DNA of 57,396 nt from Terriglobia bacterium (GTDB lineage Bacteria > Acidobacteriota > Terriglobia > Bryobacterales > Bryobacteraceae), in the NCBI GenBank assembly GCA_019242155.1, contig JAFAWA010000314.1, forward strand, positions 1 through 57,396, in the 5' to 3' direction. Below are positions 1-9,122 of the stretch, piece after piece. Position 1 is the stretch's first letter, and each line of letters begins with the position of its first letter. A program made the translations under genes and the position numbers. Below the pieces are notes generated by a model, which saw only the letters and a list, made by a program, of their open reading frames with translations, had not been told where the DNA came from and searched no databases.

Positions 1-1
1 C

Positions 2-607
2 GACATCGTTTTCAACCTGCATTACACGTCGGTGGGAACGCCGCAGACCGACCGCTCGAAGGTCGGGCTGGTATTCGCGAAGAATCCTCCGCAAAAGCGC
101 TACTGGATGTCTCCGGGCACGCCCGCGGCGTTCAACCTGGTAATTCCGGCGGGCGACAGCAATGCCGAGGTGGTAAGTGAAGTGACGGTGGGGATCGACG
201 GCGCACAGCTCGTTTACATCCAACCCCACATGCACCTGCGCGGCAAAGACTACGAAGTTCGCGTAATCTACACAACCGGCGAGACGGAGACGGTCTTCAA
301 GGGTAAATGGAACTTCGATTGGCAGATCGGATATGAGCTGGCCAAACCGCTTGCGGTGCCGAAGGGCACGCGCATTCTAACGGTCGCGCACTACGATAAT
401 TCGGTCAACAACAAATATAACCCCGATCCGACGAAAGATATTTTATGGGGCGATCAAAACTGGGACGAGATGCAGTCGGGTTTCCTCGGCCTGGTCTTCG
501 ATGTGAAGGCAGACGCCAACAAGGTGTTTTTGCCGTCCGGTCCAAGCTTGCTGCCTCGGGGCAAATTCGGCCCGACGCTGGCCACGGTGCAACTGCCGGT
601 AAAGTAG
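2..607 (+). CDS. Copper type II monooxygenase C-terminal-like domain protein (5' truncated by window edge)
   Basis: Frame is open from base 2 (DIVFNLHYTSVGT...); motifs IQPHMHLRGKDYEV and AHYDNSVNNKYNPDP resemble the acidobacterial ascorbate-dependent monooxygenase-like C-terminal domain. Confidence 0.7.
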   Translation, partial: DIVFNLHYTSVGTPQTDRSKVGLVFAKNPPQKRYWMSPGTPAAFNLVIPAGDSNAEVVSEVTVGIDGAQLVYIQPHMHLRGKDYEVRVIYTTGETETVFKGKWNFDWQIGYELAKPLAVPKGTRILTVAHYDNSVNNKYNPDPTKDILWGDQNWDEMQSGFLGLVFDVKADANKVFLPSGPSLLPRGKFGPTLATVQLPVK

Positions 608-658
608 AGGCCACGCGGCACGCCGGCCGGCCCTAGGCTGTAGGTCCTTCAAAAGCAC

Positions 659-1450
659 CTACGCGCCACCGAACAGCCGTTTCCATGCCGGCCGTCTGTC
701 TTTACGAAGACCGAGCAGCTTGCGGAATCGTTCCGCTTCCTGCTCGTTTAAAGGGCGGCTGAGGCGTACGAGTTCCACGGCTTCGAAACTGCGCGAGAAG
801 TGATCGATACAGTGCCAGCAGCCGCGGACATGGCGCTCCAACTCTTCGCGGCCAAGCCAGGTAGTACGGCCGTCGATTACATCGAGGAACGCCTTGGACG
901 CCAGGCAGCCGGGAGTGGCGGCGGCATAAGCGGCCCGGCCCAGAAATCGTCCATTCTCGGACAGTACGGTCTGCCGCCAGGCTTCGATCCGGCCGCGAAT
1001 GCGGTCCCCTGCAGTATCTCTGATCTTCTGCGCCGTTGCGGGCGCCATGCGCAACATAGTACCGGCCTGGGTAACCGTGTAGTTCATGGTTTCGAGCCAC
1101 ACTACCTGCCGCTCGACCAGTGTGAACGCTTCGAGCGCTTGCGTGAGCGCCTCGAGTTCAACCCCGACCTCCGGCTGCGGCCACGGCGCGGCGCGATCCA
1201 GGGCTTCCAGTACGTTTTGCCGTAACGCTAGAAGAAACTCCCTCTCGGAGAGCGGTTTCAGTGAAGAGAACAGGCCGGCATCCGGCGCGCCGATAGTCAT
1301 GAGCAGTGTATCCAGCGCCCCCATGTGCTCCGGCCGGTAATGGCCAAGGAGCGTTCTCACGCTGGGCACGTAGTTGGTAATGAAATACGACCACCCGTCG
1401 GGTACGTTGGCGCGGCAATCCCGGATCATATCGAAGCACGTGTAGACCAT
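659..1450 (-). CDS. Sigma-70 region-4-like protein with C-terminal zinc-binding (HxxxCxxC) motif
   Basis: 263 aa ORF; HTH-like segment FTLVERQVVWLETMNYTVTQAGTMLRMAPATAQKIRD and ERHVRGCWHC (H-x3-C-x2-C). Confidence 0.6.
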   Translation of the reverse strand: MVYTCFDMIRDCRANVPDGWSYFITNYVPSVRTLLGHYRPEHMGALDTLLMTIGAPDAGLFSSLKPLSEREFLLALRQNVLEALDRAAPWPQPEVGVELEALTQALEAFTLVERQVVWLETMNYTVTQAGTMLRMAPATAQKIRDTAGDRIRGRIEAWRQTVLSENGRFLGRAAYAAATPGCLASKAFLDVIDGRTTWLGREELERHVRGCWHCIDHFSRSFEAVELVRLSRPLNEQEAERFRKLLGLRKDRRPAWKRLFGGA

Positions 1451-1484
1451 CTTCTAGATCGTAATCCGGGGCCGGGCTGTGATC

Positions 1485-2228
1485 CTACTTTACGTTCTCA
1501 TTCAGCCATCGAAGCATTTCGAACTGCCGGTCCGCGTTCCCCAGCGCCACTTCGAGATTGCAGTACCGCAGGCCGCGCGCCGCCGCCAAGCGTGAGAGTG
1601 ACCCATCATCTTCTTTCGGCTTGCTCTGTTGCAGCACCACGTTGTACGGCGACATGGCGAGGATGGCGAAATCGGAGCGATCGGTGCATAAGAAAAAGGC
1701 GTGGGGATTGGCGGGCTCACGGAGCGAAACGGAGTCGCTGATATCTACTTCGTCCTTTACCGAGTATGCTTCCGAGTTGTTATGCAAGGCGACCAGCACG
1801 CCCCGATCCCTCGGAAGCAGAGCTTTCAGCAGGCGCTCCCGGCCGCGGTCCAGTACGGCGAGCGCGGAGTTCACCCGTTGCGGGTTCCAGTCGGGGTTCA
1901 GGTTTTTCAAGTTGGCCTCCGCTCCGGCGCGCGAAAACATTCGGTTCGGATCGAGTTCTCCACCCTCAAGACTCACGTTGCGCGTGTTGCCTTCGATCAA
2001 AAACGCGGTTCCCTCGTGCGTCTCCATAAACCGGAGCAGCACCCGCCGTGCTGTTTCTTCGTTGCCATGAATGAGTAAGTAATGGCGGCGGGAATTTCCG
2101 TGGCGCACGATGCGGAAGCGCGCGTTATTCAGACTAATATGTTTGGGGCGGAGAAATGGAAGCCAGCCGAAGGCGAAATGGCGCCGCGACAGGGAAGCTG
2201 AACTGCCACGCGCCCGGCGCTGATTCAA
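1485..2228 (-). CDS. Hypothetical protein, possibly M14-like zinc carboxypeptidase/amidase fold
   Basis: 247 aa ORF; LLIHGNEETA, ELDPNRMFSR and LVALHNNSEA are arranged like the HxxE ... NR ... H motifs of M14-type enzymes. Confidence 0.5.
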   Translation of the reverse strand: MNQRRARGSSASLSRRHFAFGWLPFLRPKHISLNNARFRIVRHGNSRRHYLLIHGNEETARRVLLRFMETHEGTAFLIEGNTRNVSLEGGELDPNRMFSRAGAEANLKNLNPDWNPQRVNSALAVLDRGRERLLKALLPRDRGVLVALHNNSEAYSVKDEVDISDSVSLREPANPHAFFLCTDRSDFAILAMSPYNVVLQQSKPKEDDGSLSRLAAARGLRYCNLEVALGNADRQFEMLRWLNENVK

Positions 2229-2354
2229 TCGGGATTCTCCCCGGCAATTTTCTTGTGTTTTGGTTTTTTGCGGGAGCTTTTTGGCTGAATCCGCTTGGTT
2301 GAGGGAACGGGCCCCACGCGCTCGCGAGCAATGGCTTTCACTTCTTTCGCCAGG

Positions 2355-2762
2355 TCAAACTTCTTTTTCCTTTTCCGGGGCAATCATCCTCTCCACGGCC
2401 AACGCCAGCATTTCCGGCGTGAACGGTTTGTGCAGAAAAGCTACCCGCCCTGGCGCGGCGGCTTCGAGTATGCTCATGTCGATAAGGTAGCCGCTGTCTA
2501 CCAGCACGCGCACCGCACCGCTTCGCGCGAGCATTTGCAACGCCAATTCGTCCACGCTCAACCCCGGCATGGTTGCGTCCAACACAGCGACCTCGAACGC
2601 ATCCGGGTGCGCCTGTGATAACGCCGCGGCCTCACCGGTAGTATCGCAGGTCTTCACGGAAAATCCCCGGCGTTGCAGATAAATGCTCATCATTTTGAGC
2701 AGGGCCGGTTCATCGTCTACGATTAGAATGCGCTTCTGTCCCACGGGTTCATGGCTTGGCAT
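2355..2762 (-). CDS. Single-domain response regulator (REC)
   Basis: ILIVDDEPALLKMM ... VAVLDATMPG ... FLHKPFTPEML: receiver-domain hallmarks. Confidence 0.9.
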   Translation of the reverse strand: MPSHEPVGQKRILIVDDEPALLKMMSIYLQRRGFSVKTCDTTGEAAALSQAHPDAFEVAVLDATMPGLSVDELALQMLARSGAVRVLVDSGYLIDMSILEAAAPGRVAFLHKPFTPEMLALAVERMIAPEKEKEV

Positions 2763-2778
2763 GTCGTAAGATTTCGCT

Positions 2779-3192
2779 ATGAAATTTCACACCGATTATT
2801 TAACATTTAAGACTCGCAATCACCGCGAATATATTAACATTACCTCACAAGTGGAAAGCGCATTGCGCACCAGCGCCATTCAGGAAGGCATGATTCTGGT
2901 GTCGGCGATGCATATCACAGCGGGCGTGTGGGTCAATGACGCCGAGGATGGGTTGATTGCGGACATCGATGAGTGGCTGGAGAAACTCGCCCCATTCCGC
3001 CAGGATTACCGGCACCACAGGACCGGCGAAACCAACGGCGACTCTCATCTCAAGAGTCTGCTGGTCCACCATGAAGTGATCGTTCCCGTAACCAAGGGCA
3101 GATTGGATTTCGGACCATGGCAGCAGATTTATTATGCCGAGTTTGACGGGCAGCGGCCGAAGCGCGTCGTCATCAAAGTGATGGGCGAGTAG
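2779..3192 (+). CDS. YjbQ/UPF0047 family protein (secondary thiamine-phosphate synthase family)
   Basis: 137 aa; [78 protein letters not shown] matches the family pattern. Confidence 0.92.
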   Translation: MKFHTDYLTFKTRNHREYINITSQVESALRTSAIQEGMILVSAMHITAGVWVNDAEDGLIADIDEWLEKLAPFRQDYRHHRTGETNGDSHLKSLLVHHEVIVPVTKGRLDFGPWQQIYYAEFDGQRPKRVVIKVMGE

Positions 3193-3253
3193 ATCGCGGA
3201 AGAATGAGCCGGTCCTAGAGCGACCTCAGTAGAATGGTCGAGGTGCTCTCTTT

Positions 3254-4231
3254 GTGCCGGTCGATGTGAAACTGGCCATTGTCGGCTATGGCAACGTGAG
3301 CCGCGCGCTGGTGCGGCTGTTGCGCGAAAGGCGGCAGCAGTATCCGTTTCAGATCACCGGCATTCACACGCTGCATCACGGCACCGCTATGAATGCCGCC
3401 GGCTTGGATGCCGACCCGGAGTTCGGCCCGCGTGTCCCGTGTTTCGGAGCTTTTCTGGATGGTGCATGCGCAGATGCGCTTGTGGAACTGACCACGCTCG
3501 AGCCCTTGACCGGCGAGCCGGCTGCGAGCCACATGCGCGCGGCACTCGCCCGTGGCATGCACGTGGTGACGGCGAACAAAGGCCCAATCGCACATTGCTA
3601 TGCTGCGCTGCGCGACGAGGCCGAAGCGCGCGGCGTGAAGTTCCGTTTCGAATCGACCGTAATGGATGGCGCGCCGGTCTTCAATGTCTGGCGCAACCAT
3701 CTCCCGGCGGTGAAGGTCCTGGGGTTCACCGGCGCGTTGAACTCAACCTCCAAAATCGTGGTGGAAACGATGGAGCGCGGCGGCTCTTTTGCAGACGGCC
3801 TGGCAGCCGCCCGCAATTTGGGAATCACCGAAGGGGACGGCTCCTACGACGTGGAGGGCTGGGATTCCGCTTGCAAGACCGCGGCCTTAGCGAATGTACT
3901 GCTCGACGCGCGGACGACACCGCAGCTAGTGTACAGGCGCGGCATCACGCGGCTGACACCGAAGCGCGCGGCAGCGATCGCAAAGCGAGGCAAGACGGTC
4001 CGTCTGGTAAGCCGGGCCCGGCGCACGCCGTCGTCCTCTGGACACCGCGTGCTGCTCCAGGTTCGCGCAGAGATTCTGGACCGCACAGACATTCTGGCCT
4101 CCGCGGGAGGCACATCCAACCTCATCCTTTTCCACACCGATTTGATGGGCACATTCGGCACTGTTTCGGTGAATCCGACTGTCGAACAGACCGCCTACGG
4201 TGTGTTCAGCGATCTGGTGAGTTTACTGTGA
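3254..4231 (+). CDS. hom: Homoserine dehydrogenase (no ACT domain)
   Basis: 325 aa; KLAIVGYGNVSRALVRLL NAD-binding start, VVTANKGPIA, GFTGALNSTSKIVVETMERG, EGDGSYDVEGWDSACKTA. Confidence 0.85.
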   Translation: MPVDVKLAIVGYGNVSRALVRLLRERRQQYPFQITGIHTLHHGTAMNAAGLDADPEFGPRVPCFGAFLDGACADALVELTTLEPLTGEPAASHMRAALARGMHVVTANKGPIAHCYAALRDEAEARGVKFRFESTVMDGAPVFNVWRNHLPAVKVLGFTGALNSTSKIVVETMERGGSFADGLAAARNLGITEGDGSYDVEGWDSACKTAALANVLLDARTTPQLVYRRGITRLTPKRAAAIAKRGKTVRLVSRARRTPSSSGHRVLLQVRAEILDRTDILASAGGTSNLILFHTDLMGTFGTVSVNPTVEQTAYGVFSDLVSLL

Positions 4232-4287
4232 AGGTCAGGCCGCGTGTCCCCGCCCGAGCCCAGGGTTCGCCTGGGAGCGAATAGCAG

Positions 4288-6933
4288 TCATTCATGTCTC
4301 AAAGCGACCGCCGGATCGACGTTCATAGCCCGGCGTGCCGGCACCAGGCAGGCGAACAGCGCGACGGAAATTAGGATCACCGGCGCGCCTGTCATCGTAA
4401 CGGGATCGTAGGGCGACACGCTCACCAACTGCGATTGCAAAATGCGATTCACTGCAAGCGATCCAGCCAAGCCGAGAATCAGACCAATCGCCGCCGGCAA
4501 CATGCCATCGCGAAGGACCATCTTGCGGATGTCTTCGGCTGCCGCCCCAATGGCCATCCGAATGCCGATTTCTTTCGTGCGTTGGCTCACCGATTGCGCG
4601 ATCACGGCATAAAGCCCGACAACAGCCAACAGCAGGGCAATCAGAGCGAAAACGGGCGACACCGCCGCTTGTTTCCCCAACTCGCTGTGTTCGGCATCCA
4701 TGGAATCGCGATCAAATGCGAAGTGGGCTTTTAAGGTAGTGAGATCCCCCAGCAACACATCGGGGTCGAGTTTCTGTACCTTGGCTCGAACGGGGCGCGC
4801 CAGTTGGTCCTGCGACACAGGTGCTCGCACGAGCAAGTAAGCGCGCCTACCCGGGGGCTCTTGGTGGAGCGGTACGTAAACGAGCGGCTTGAAACGCTGC
4901 CGGAGCGCGTCTCCCTGCATGATATTTGAAACGACGCCCACCACCACACGCCATTCTCCGGGCTTCCCCTGCTCCATCGCACGAATGCGTTTACCGAGCG
5001 GCTGTTCTCCAGGCCAGAAGGTGGCCGCAAAGCTTTCGTTCACCACGGCAACCGGCAGTGCCGCCGGACGATCGCGGTCGTCGAAACCACGGCCGATGGC
5101 CGGGGCGGCTCCTACGGCCAGGAAATAGTCGGGTCCGACGCTCAGAAATCCGAGGTCCTGCTCGCCCGGACGTCCCTCGATTTCAAAGCTCCGCAAATTC
5201 ACGAAGCTCACAGGCAGGGTGCTGGCCACCGCTTCCCGCTCAATCCCTGGAATGGTCCGCAATTGCTCCTCGAGCCGGTTAAAATACGCACGCCGTGCCT
5301 CCGCGGCGGAATACTTGTCAGACGGCAATCTTAGGGATCCCACCAGGACGTGTTCAGGATCGCGTACTCCGGTTTTTGCGCTGACGATCGCGACGAAGCT
5401 CCGCACCAGGACGCCCGCTCCCGATAGCAGTACAATCGCAAAAGCCATCTGGCCCACTACCAACACCCGCGCGAGCCGAGTTCCGCGCGGACCCTCGGTT
5501 ACCCCGCGACAGTCACCCCTGAGAGCCCCGCTCAAGCTCATTCTTACAATCCTGCTGATGGGCGGAAGAGAAACCAAAATGGCCACGACGGCGGAAGTGG
5601 CCGCGAGGTAAGCAAGCGTGCCGGAATTGACCGAGTAGTCCACGACCTGATAGGGGGAAAAGGTGGCCACTGCCCAAGTGCGCACAGCCCACTTGGCCAT
5701 CCACCAACCAAGTGCCCCGCCCGCGCCCGCCAGTAGAATGCTCTCGGAAAGGATCTGGAGGACCATCCGCCCGCGGCCCGCACCGAGTGCGATGCGCGTG
5801 GCGAATTCACGTGAGCGGCTAATCGTTCGCGCGAGGCTTAGATTGGCCAGGTTGGCGCAGGCGATCAGCAATACCAGACACGCCCCCGCCCACAGCGAAC
5901 CGAAGATTCTGGGTGCATTCTCGCCCGCGATTGCAGCCGAATAAGTAAACAGATTGGCGAGCAGGTTGCGATTTGTGACCGGGTAGTCGGCTTCGAGACG
6001 GCGGTTGATAGTCGCGAGTTCCGTGCGAGCCTCTGGGAGATCTGCGTCGTCGCGCAACCGGCCAACCACTTCGAAACTTCCGGGCGTCAGACCCCTTTTC
6101 AGCAGCGCGGGAGTATGCGCGATGGGCACCCACATATCCCCCTGGGTGGGAAAATCGAGGCCATCAGGCATCACCCCGATGATGCTGGCAGGCGCTCCGT
6201 TGATCTGGACAGCGAGGCCGGCGATATCCGCGCGTTTACGAAACCGGCTTTCCCAAAAGCGATAGTTGAGGATCGCCACCGGTGCTGCTCCCGGAGCTTC
6301 ATCGGACGGCACAAAATCCCTCCCTAGTATCGGCCGCACGCCCAGCAACCGGAACAGGTTTGTGCTCACATTGAACGCGAAGGTATCGGTGGGACGTTCC
6401 TGTCTCTCACGGAGAACAACGAGGCCGTCCGCGATAAACGCCATGCGTTGAAAAGCATGCGCCTGCGAACGCCAATCCTCAAAATCCGGATAAGAGACGC
6501 AACATCGCCCTGATGGATCCCTCTCCTGGATGAACAAGAGGCGATCGCTTCCTTTGACGAGCGGAGCTCCCCGAAACAGGATCGCGTCCATCACCGTGAA
6601 CACGGTGACATTCAACGCAATTGCAAGAGTAAGGGTCGCGATGGCCGCCAGAGTAAACGCCCAGTCCCGCCGCAAGGTGCGGAGTCCGTAGCAGAGTTCC
6701 TGAAAAATCTGATCGAGCCAAACCGGGACCCATACGGCGCGAGTATCCTCTGCAATCAGCGTGACGTTCCCGAAATTACGCAAGGCCCTCAAGCGTGCCT
6801 CTTGCGGCGCCAAGCCGTCCATTTGACGCTGTTCCGCGTCCTCCTCGAGGTGGAACTGGAGTTCGGCTCGCAGTTCCGCCTCTTTGTCAGAACTGTGCAG
6901 CAACCAAACTAGTTTGCGGATGAAGGCGTTCAA
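4288..6933 (-). CDS. ADOP-family ABC transporter permease (MacB-like periplasmic core plus FtsX domains)
   Basis: WLLHSSDKEAELRAELQFHLEEDAEQRQMDGL N-terminus, MacB_PCD, two FtsX regions. TTG start (caa at 6931-6933) preferred over the track start at 7095 because it couples to the padR stop. Confidence 0.85.
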   Translation of the reverse strand: MNAFIRKLVWLLHSSDKEAELRAELQFHLEEDAEQRQMDGLAPQEARLRALRNFGNVTLIAEDTRAVWVPVWLDQIFQELCYGLRTLRRDWAFTLAAIATLTLAIALNVTVFTVMDAILFRGAPLVKGSDRLLFIQERDPSGRCCVSYPDFEDWRSQAHAFQRMAFIADGLVVLRERQERPTDTFAFNVSTNLFRLLGVRPILGRDFVPSDEAPGAAPVAILNYRFWESRFRKRADIAGLAVQINGAPASIIGVMPDGLDFPTQGDMWVPIAHTPALLKRGLTPGSFEVVGRLRDDADLPEARTELATINRRLEADYPVTNRNLLANLFTYSAAIAGENAPRIFGSLWAGACLVLLIACANLANLSLARTISRSREFATRIALGAGRGRMVLQILSESILLAGAGGALGWWMAKWAVRTWAVATFSPYQVVDYSVNSGTLAYLAATSAVVAILVSLPPISRIVRMSLSGALRGDCRGVTEGPRGTRLARVLVVGQMAFAIVLLSGAGVLVRSFVAIVSAKTGVRDPEHVLVGSLRLPSDKYSAAEARRAYFNRLEEQLRTIPGIEREAVASTLPVSFVNLRSFEIEGRPGEQDLGFLSVGPDYFLAVGAAPAIGRGFDDRDRPAALPVAVVNESFAATFWPGEQPLGKRIRAMEQGKPGEWRVVVGVVSNIMQGDALRQRFKPLVYVPLHQEPPGRRAYLLVRAPVSQDQLARPVRAKVQKLDPDVLLGDLTTLKAHFAFDRDSMDAEHSELGKQAAVSPVFALIALLLAVVGLYAVIAQSVSQRTKEIGIRMAIGAAAEDIRKMVLRDGMLPAAIGLILGLAGSLAVNRILQSQLVSVSPYDPVTMTGAPVILISVALFACLVPARRAMNVDPAVALRHE

Positions 6934-7286
6934 TGGCCCTCCTCGTCGACTGGATTCAAAACCAATCCCATCGCCCGCGAGAACGTTTCCCATTTCGACC
7001 GTTCGGTTACGAGTTGTTTGCGTCCGAGCCGTGTGAGGCGGTAAAACCTTGCGCGCTTTCCTTTCTCGGACAAATCCCAATCCGCTTCTATCCAACCCTT
7101 AGCCTCCAATCGATGGAGCGCGGGATATAGTGACCCGGTTTCGACTTGGAGGACATCTTCCGATGCCCATTGGATGTGTTGGGCGATTGCGTGGCCATGA
7201 GAAGGGCCGGCCAGCAGAGTGCGAAGGATGAGTAGGTCGAGCGTGCCTTGCAGGAGTTCGACACGCGAAGTGGGCTCTCGATCCAT
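6930..7286 (-). CDS. PadR family transcriptional regulator
   Basis: LLQGTLDLLILRTLLAGPSHGHAIAQHIQ...VETGSLYPALHRLEAKGWIEADW. Confidence 0.93.
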   Translation of the reverse strand: MDREPTSRVELLQGTLDLLILRTLLAGPSHGHAIAQHIQWASEDVLQVETGSLYPALHRLEAKGWIEADWDLSEKGKRARFYRLTRLGRKQLVTERSKWETFSRAMGLVLNPVDEEGH

Positions 7287-7289
7287 TAT

Positions 7290-7325
7290 GTAGACATCCT
7301 ACGATTATTTGTGTAGATTGTCTAC
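7290..7325. promoter_or_regulatory. Two tandem 13-nt inverted repeats upstream of padR (candidate autoregulatory operator)
   Basis: GTAGACATCCTAC (7290-7302) and GTAGATTGTCTAC (7313-7325), four bases upstream of the padR start codon. Confidence 0.5.
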
Positions 7326-7416
7326 TCCGCTAATTCAGGGCTGATCAATTTAACAGAAGAATGCAGTCGTTTCCGACTTACAGACCCACACATCAGACCT
7401 GGACCGGAACCGGATT

Positions 7417-8885
7417 CTACTTTGTGCGGGCCAGATACGTATCGATACCGCCCTCATGCAGTATCAGTTCCGTCGCCCGGCCGCCTCCGTCCGTCACAAA
7501 GGTGAGCTGGGCATTGAAGGCCTTGAAGAAAAAGTCGTGTATGCCTTGCGGAAACACCGGAATCGTCTGGTCTCTGATCTGCGCGGACAAACCGTCGTGC
7601 TCTCGTACGAACGTCATACGAAAATCATTCATCTGATAGCTTCCGATGTAACCTTCATACAACTTTGGATCGACGGTGATCTCTCGCTGGCTCTCTGGAG
7701 GAACTCCCAGCGCAATTTCCAGGAGTTGGGATGCGATTCCGGCCGCACCAGCGGCATCGGAATTCATGAGCACCACAATCCCGGCTCGCCTGTCGGGCGT
7801 AATCAACACCATCGTGCTGGTCCCCTGTTGCGAGCCGCCATGGCCCCGTCCGCTACGCCCCCCGTTGTTCCGGCCTCCCACCCAAGTCCGTAAACGATGC
7901 GTCCGAGCCTGTCCGAGGGTATCAGCGGTGTCCACATGATGTCTCTGGTGCTGCGCTTCACAAGCCGATCCTGGAGCATCGCCACTTCAAATTGCGCCAT
8001 ATCTTTCGCGGAGGACAGCCAGCCGCCTCCAGGAACTTTGTAGCTGGAGTCCAGATATTCCGCGTTTACTACGGTGCCGGACCGGTCTCTCGAGTAGAAG
8101 CGCGTGCGCAGCGGGATGATGGCGAAGCGATCGTCTGGAACTGTTTGAAGCATGCCTGCAGGAGCCAAAACATGCTGCCGCACGTAGTCCGCATACTTTT
8201 GGCCCGACGCTCCTTCGATCACACATCCGACCAGAATGTACCCCTGGGAGGAATAGTTGAAGTGTGTTCCAGGCTTAGCCACGAGCGCATCGTTCGCGAA
8301 AAACTTCAACCCGGCTTCGATTCCGTTTTCAAAATGACGCGTGTTGCCCACCTCGGGATCGGACTGCGATACCCAGTAGGGCAGTTCAGGCACGTTGTAG
8401 TAACGGATTCCGCCGAGGTGTGCGAGGAGTTCTCGCGTGGTAATCGGCCACTGCTTGGAGGGGAAGGCCGGGCAGTACTTCTGCACGGGGACGTCAAGAT
8501 CGAGCTCTCCATCCTGCCAAAGGGACATCGCCGCAGTCGCAGTGATCGGTTTTGAAATCGAGGCAAGGCGGTACAGCGTTTCGGATGTGGCAGGAACAGA
8601 GTTCTCCAGATCCGCCATTCCAAAGCCCCGTGACCACACGAGTTCCCCATCCTCTACAACGGCGACGGACATACCCGGCACTTTACTCGCCTCGATGAAG
8701 TTCGAGATCGCGCTTTCCATCCGGGCTTGCTTCTCGACAGCAAGCGTCGCGGTCTGAGCGACTGCGCAACTCGCAGCTAGTACGTACGCGAGCAGCCGAA
8801 CAGTGACTGTCGCTATCTTCTGACCGGTACACGGGAGGTAATCGGCGTTGCGAGATGTGTCCTGATTCATGTTTGACTCGACCAT
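7417..8885 (-). pseudogene. Serine beta-lactamase-family hydrolase (class C-like), frameshifted
   Basis: N-terminal ORF 7803-8885 (LASISKPITA, NYSSQGY) and C-terminal ORF 7417-7935 (GHGGSQQGTSTMVLITPDRRAGIVVLMNSDA) are two frames of one protein. The switch falls at the C6/G6 tract 7858-7863. Confidence 0.8.
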
Positions 8886-9122
8886 CGCCGAGCGCGACCG
8901 AACGATCTATGATCCTTACTCGCTCACCCGTCCGCGCGAGTCTTTTGATCGTATCTCAAAATGAAGTCTTCACCTTGCTCGTCGGCATGACCGGTTCCGC
9001 GCGGCTTCCGTTTAGTTTTACGAGGACGCTAGATCCTGGTGCCCCGAACGTTGATCAATTCGCTCCTGCGCGGCGTGCAGGCTGGAAGTAACTTTACCGC
9101 TCCGGCGGGTTACCATCGAGGA

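Noticed and set aside
3439-4284. 281-aa plus-strand ORF overlapping homoserine dehydrogenase
   Set aside because: Out-of-frame shadow of a recognised enzyme in GC-rich DNA; Arg/Gly-rich, no motifs.
4288-7095. Track ORF extension of the ADOP permease upstream of 6933
   Set aside because: The extra 54 residues overlap padR in another frame and do not resemble ADOP N-termini.
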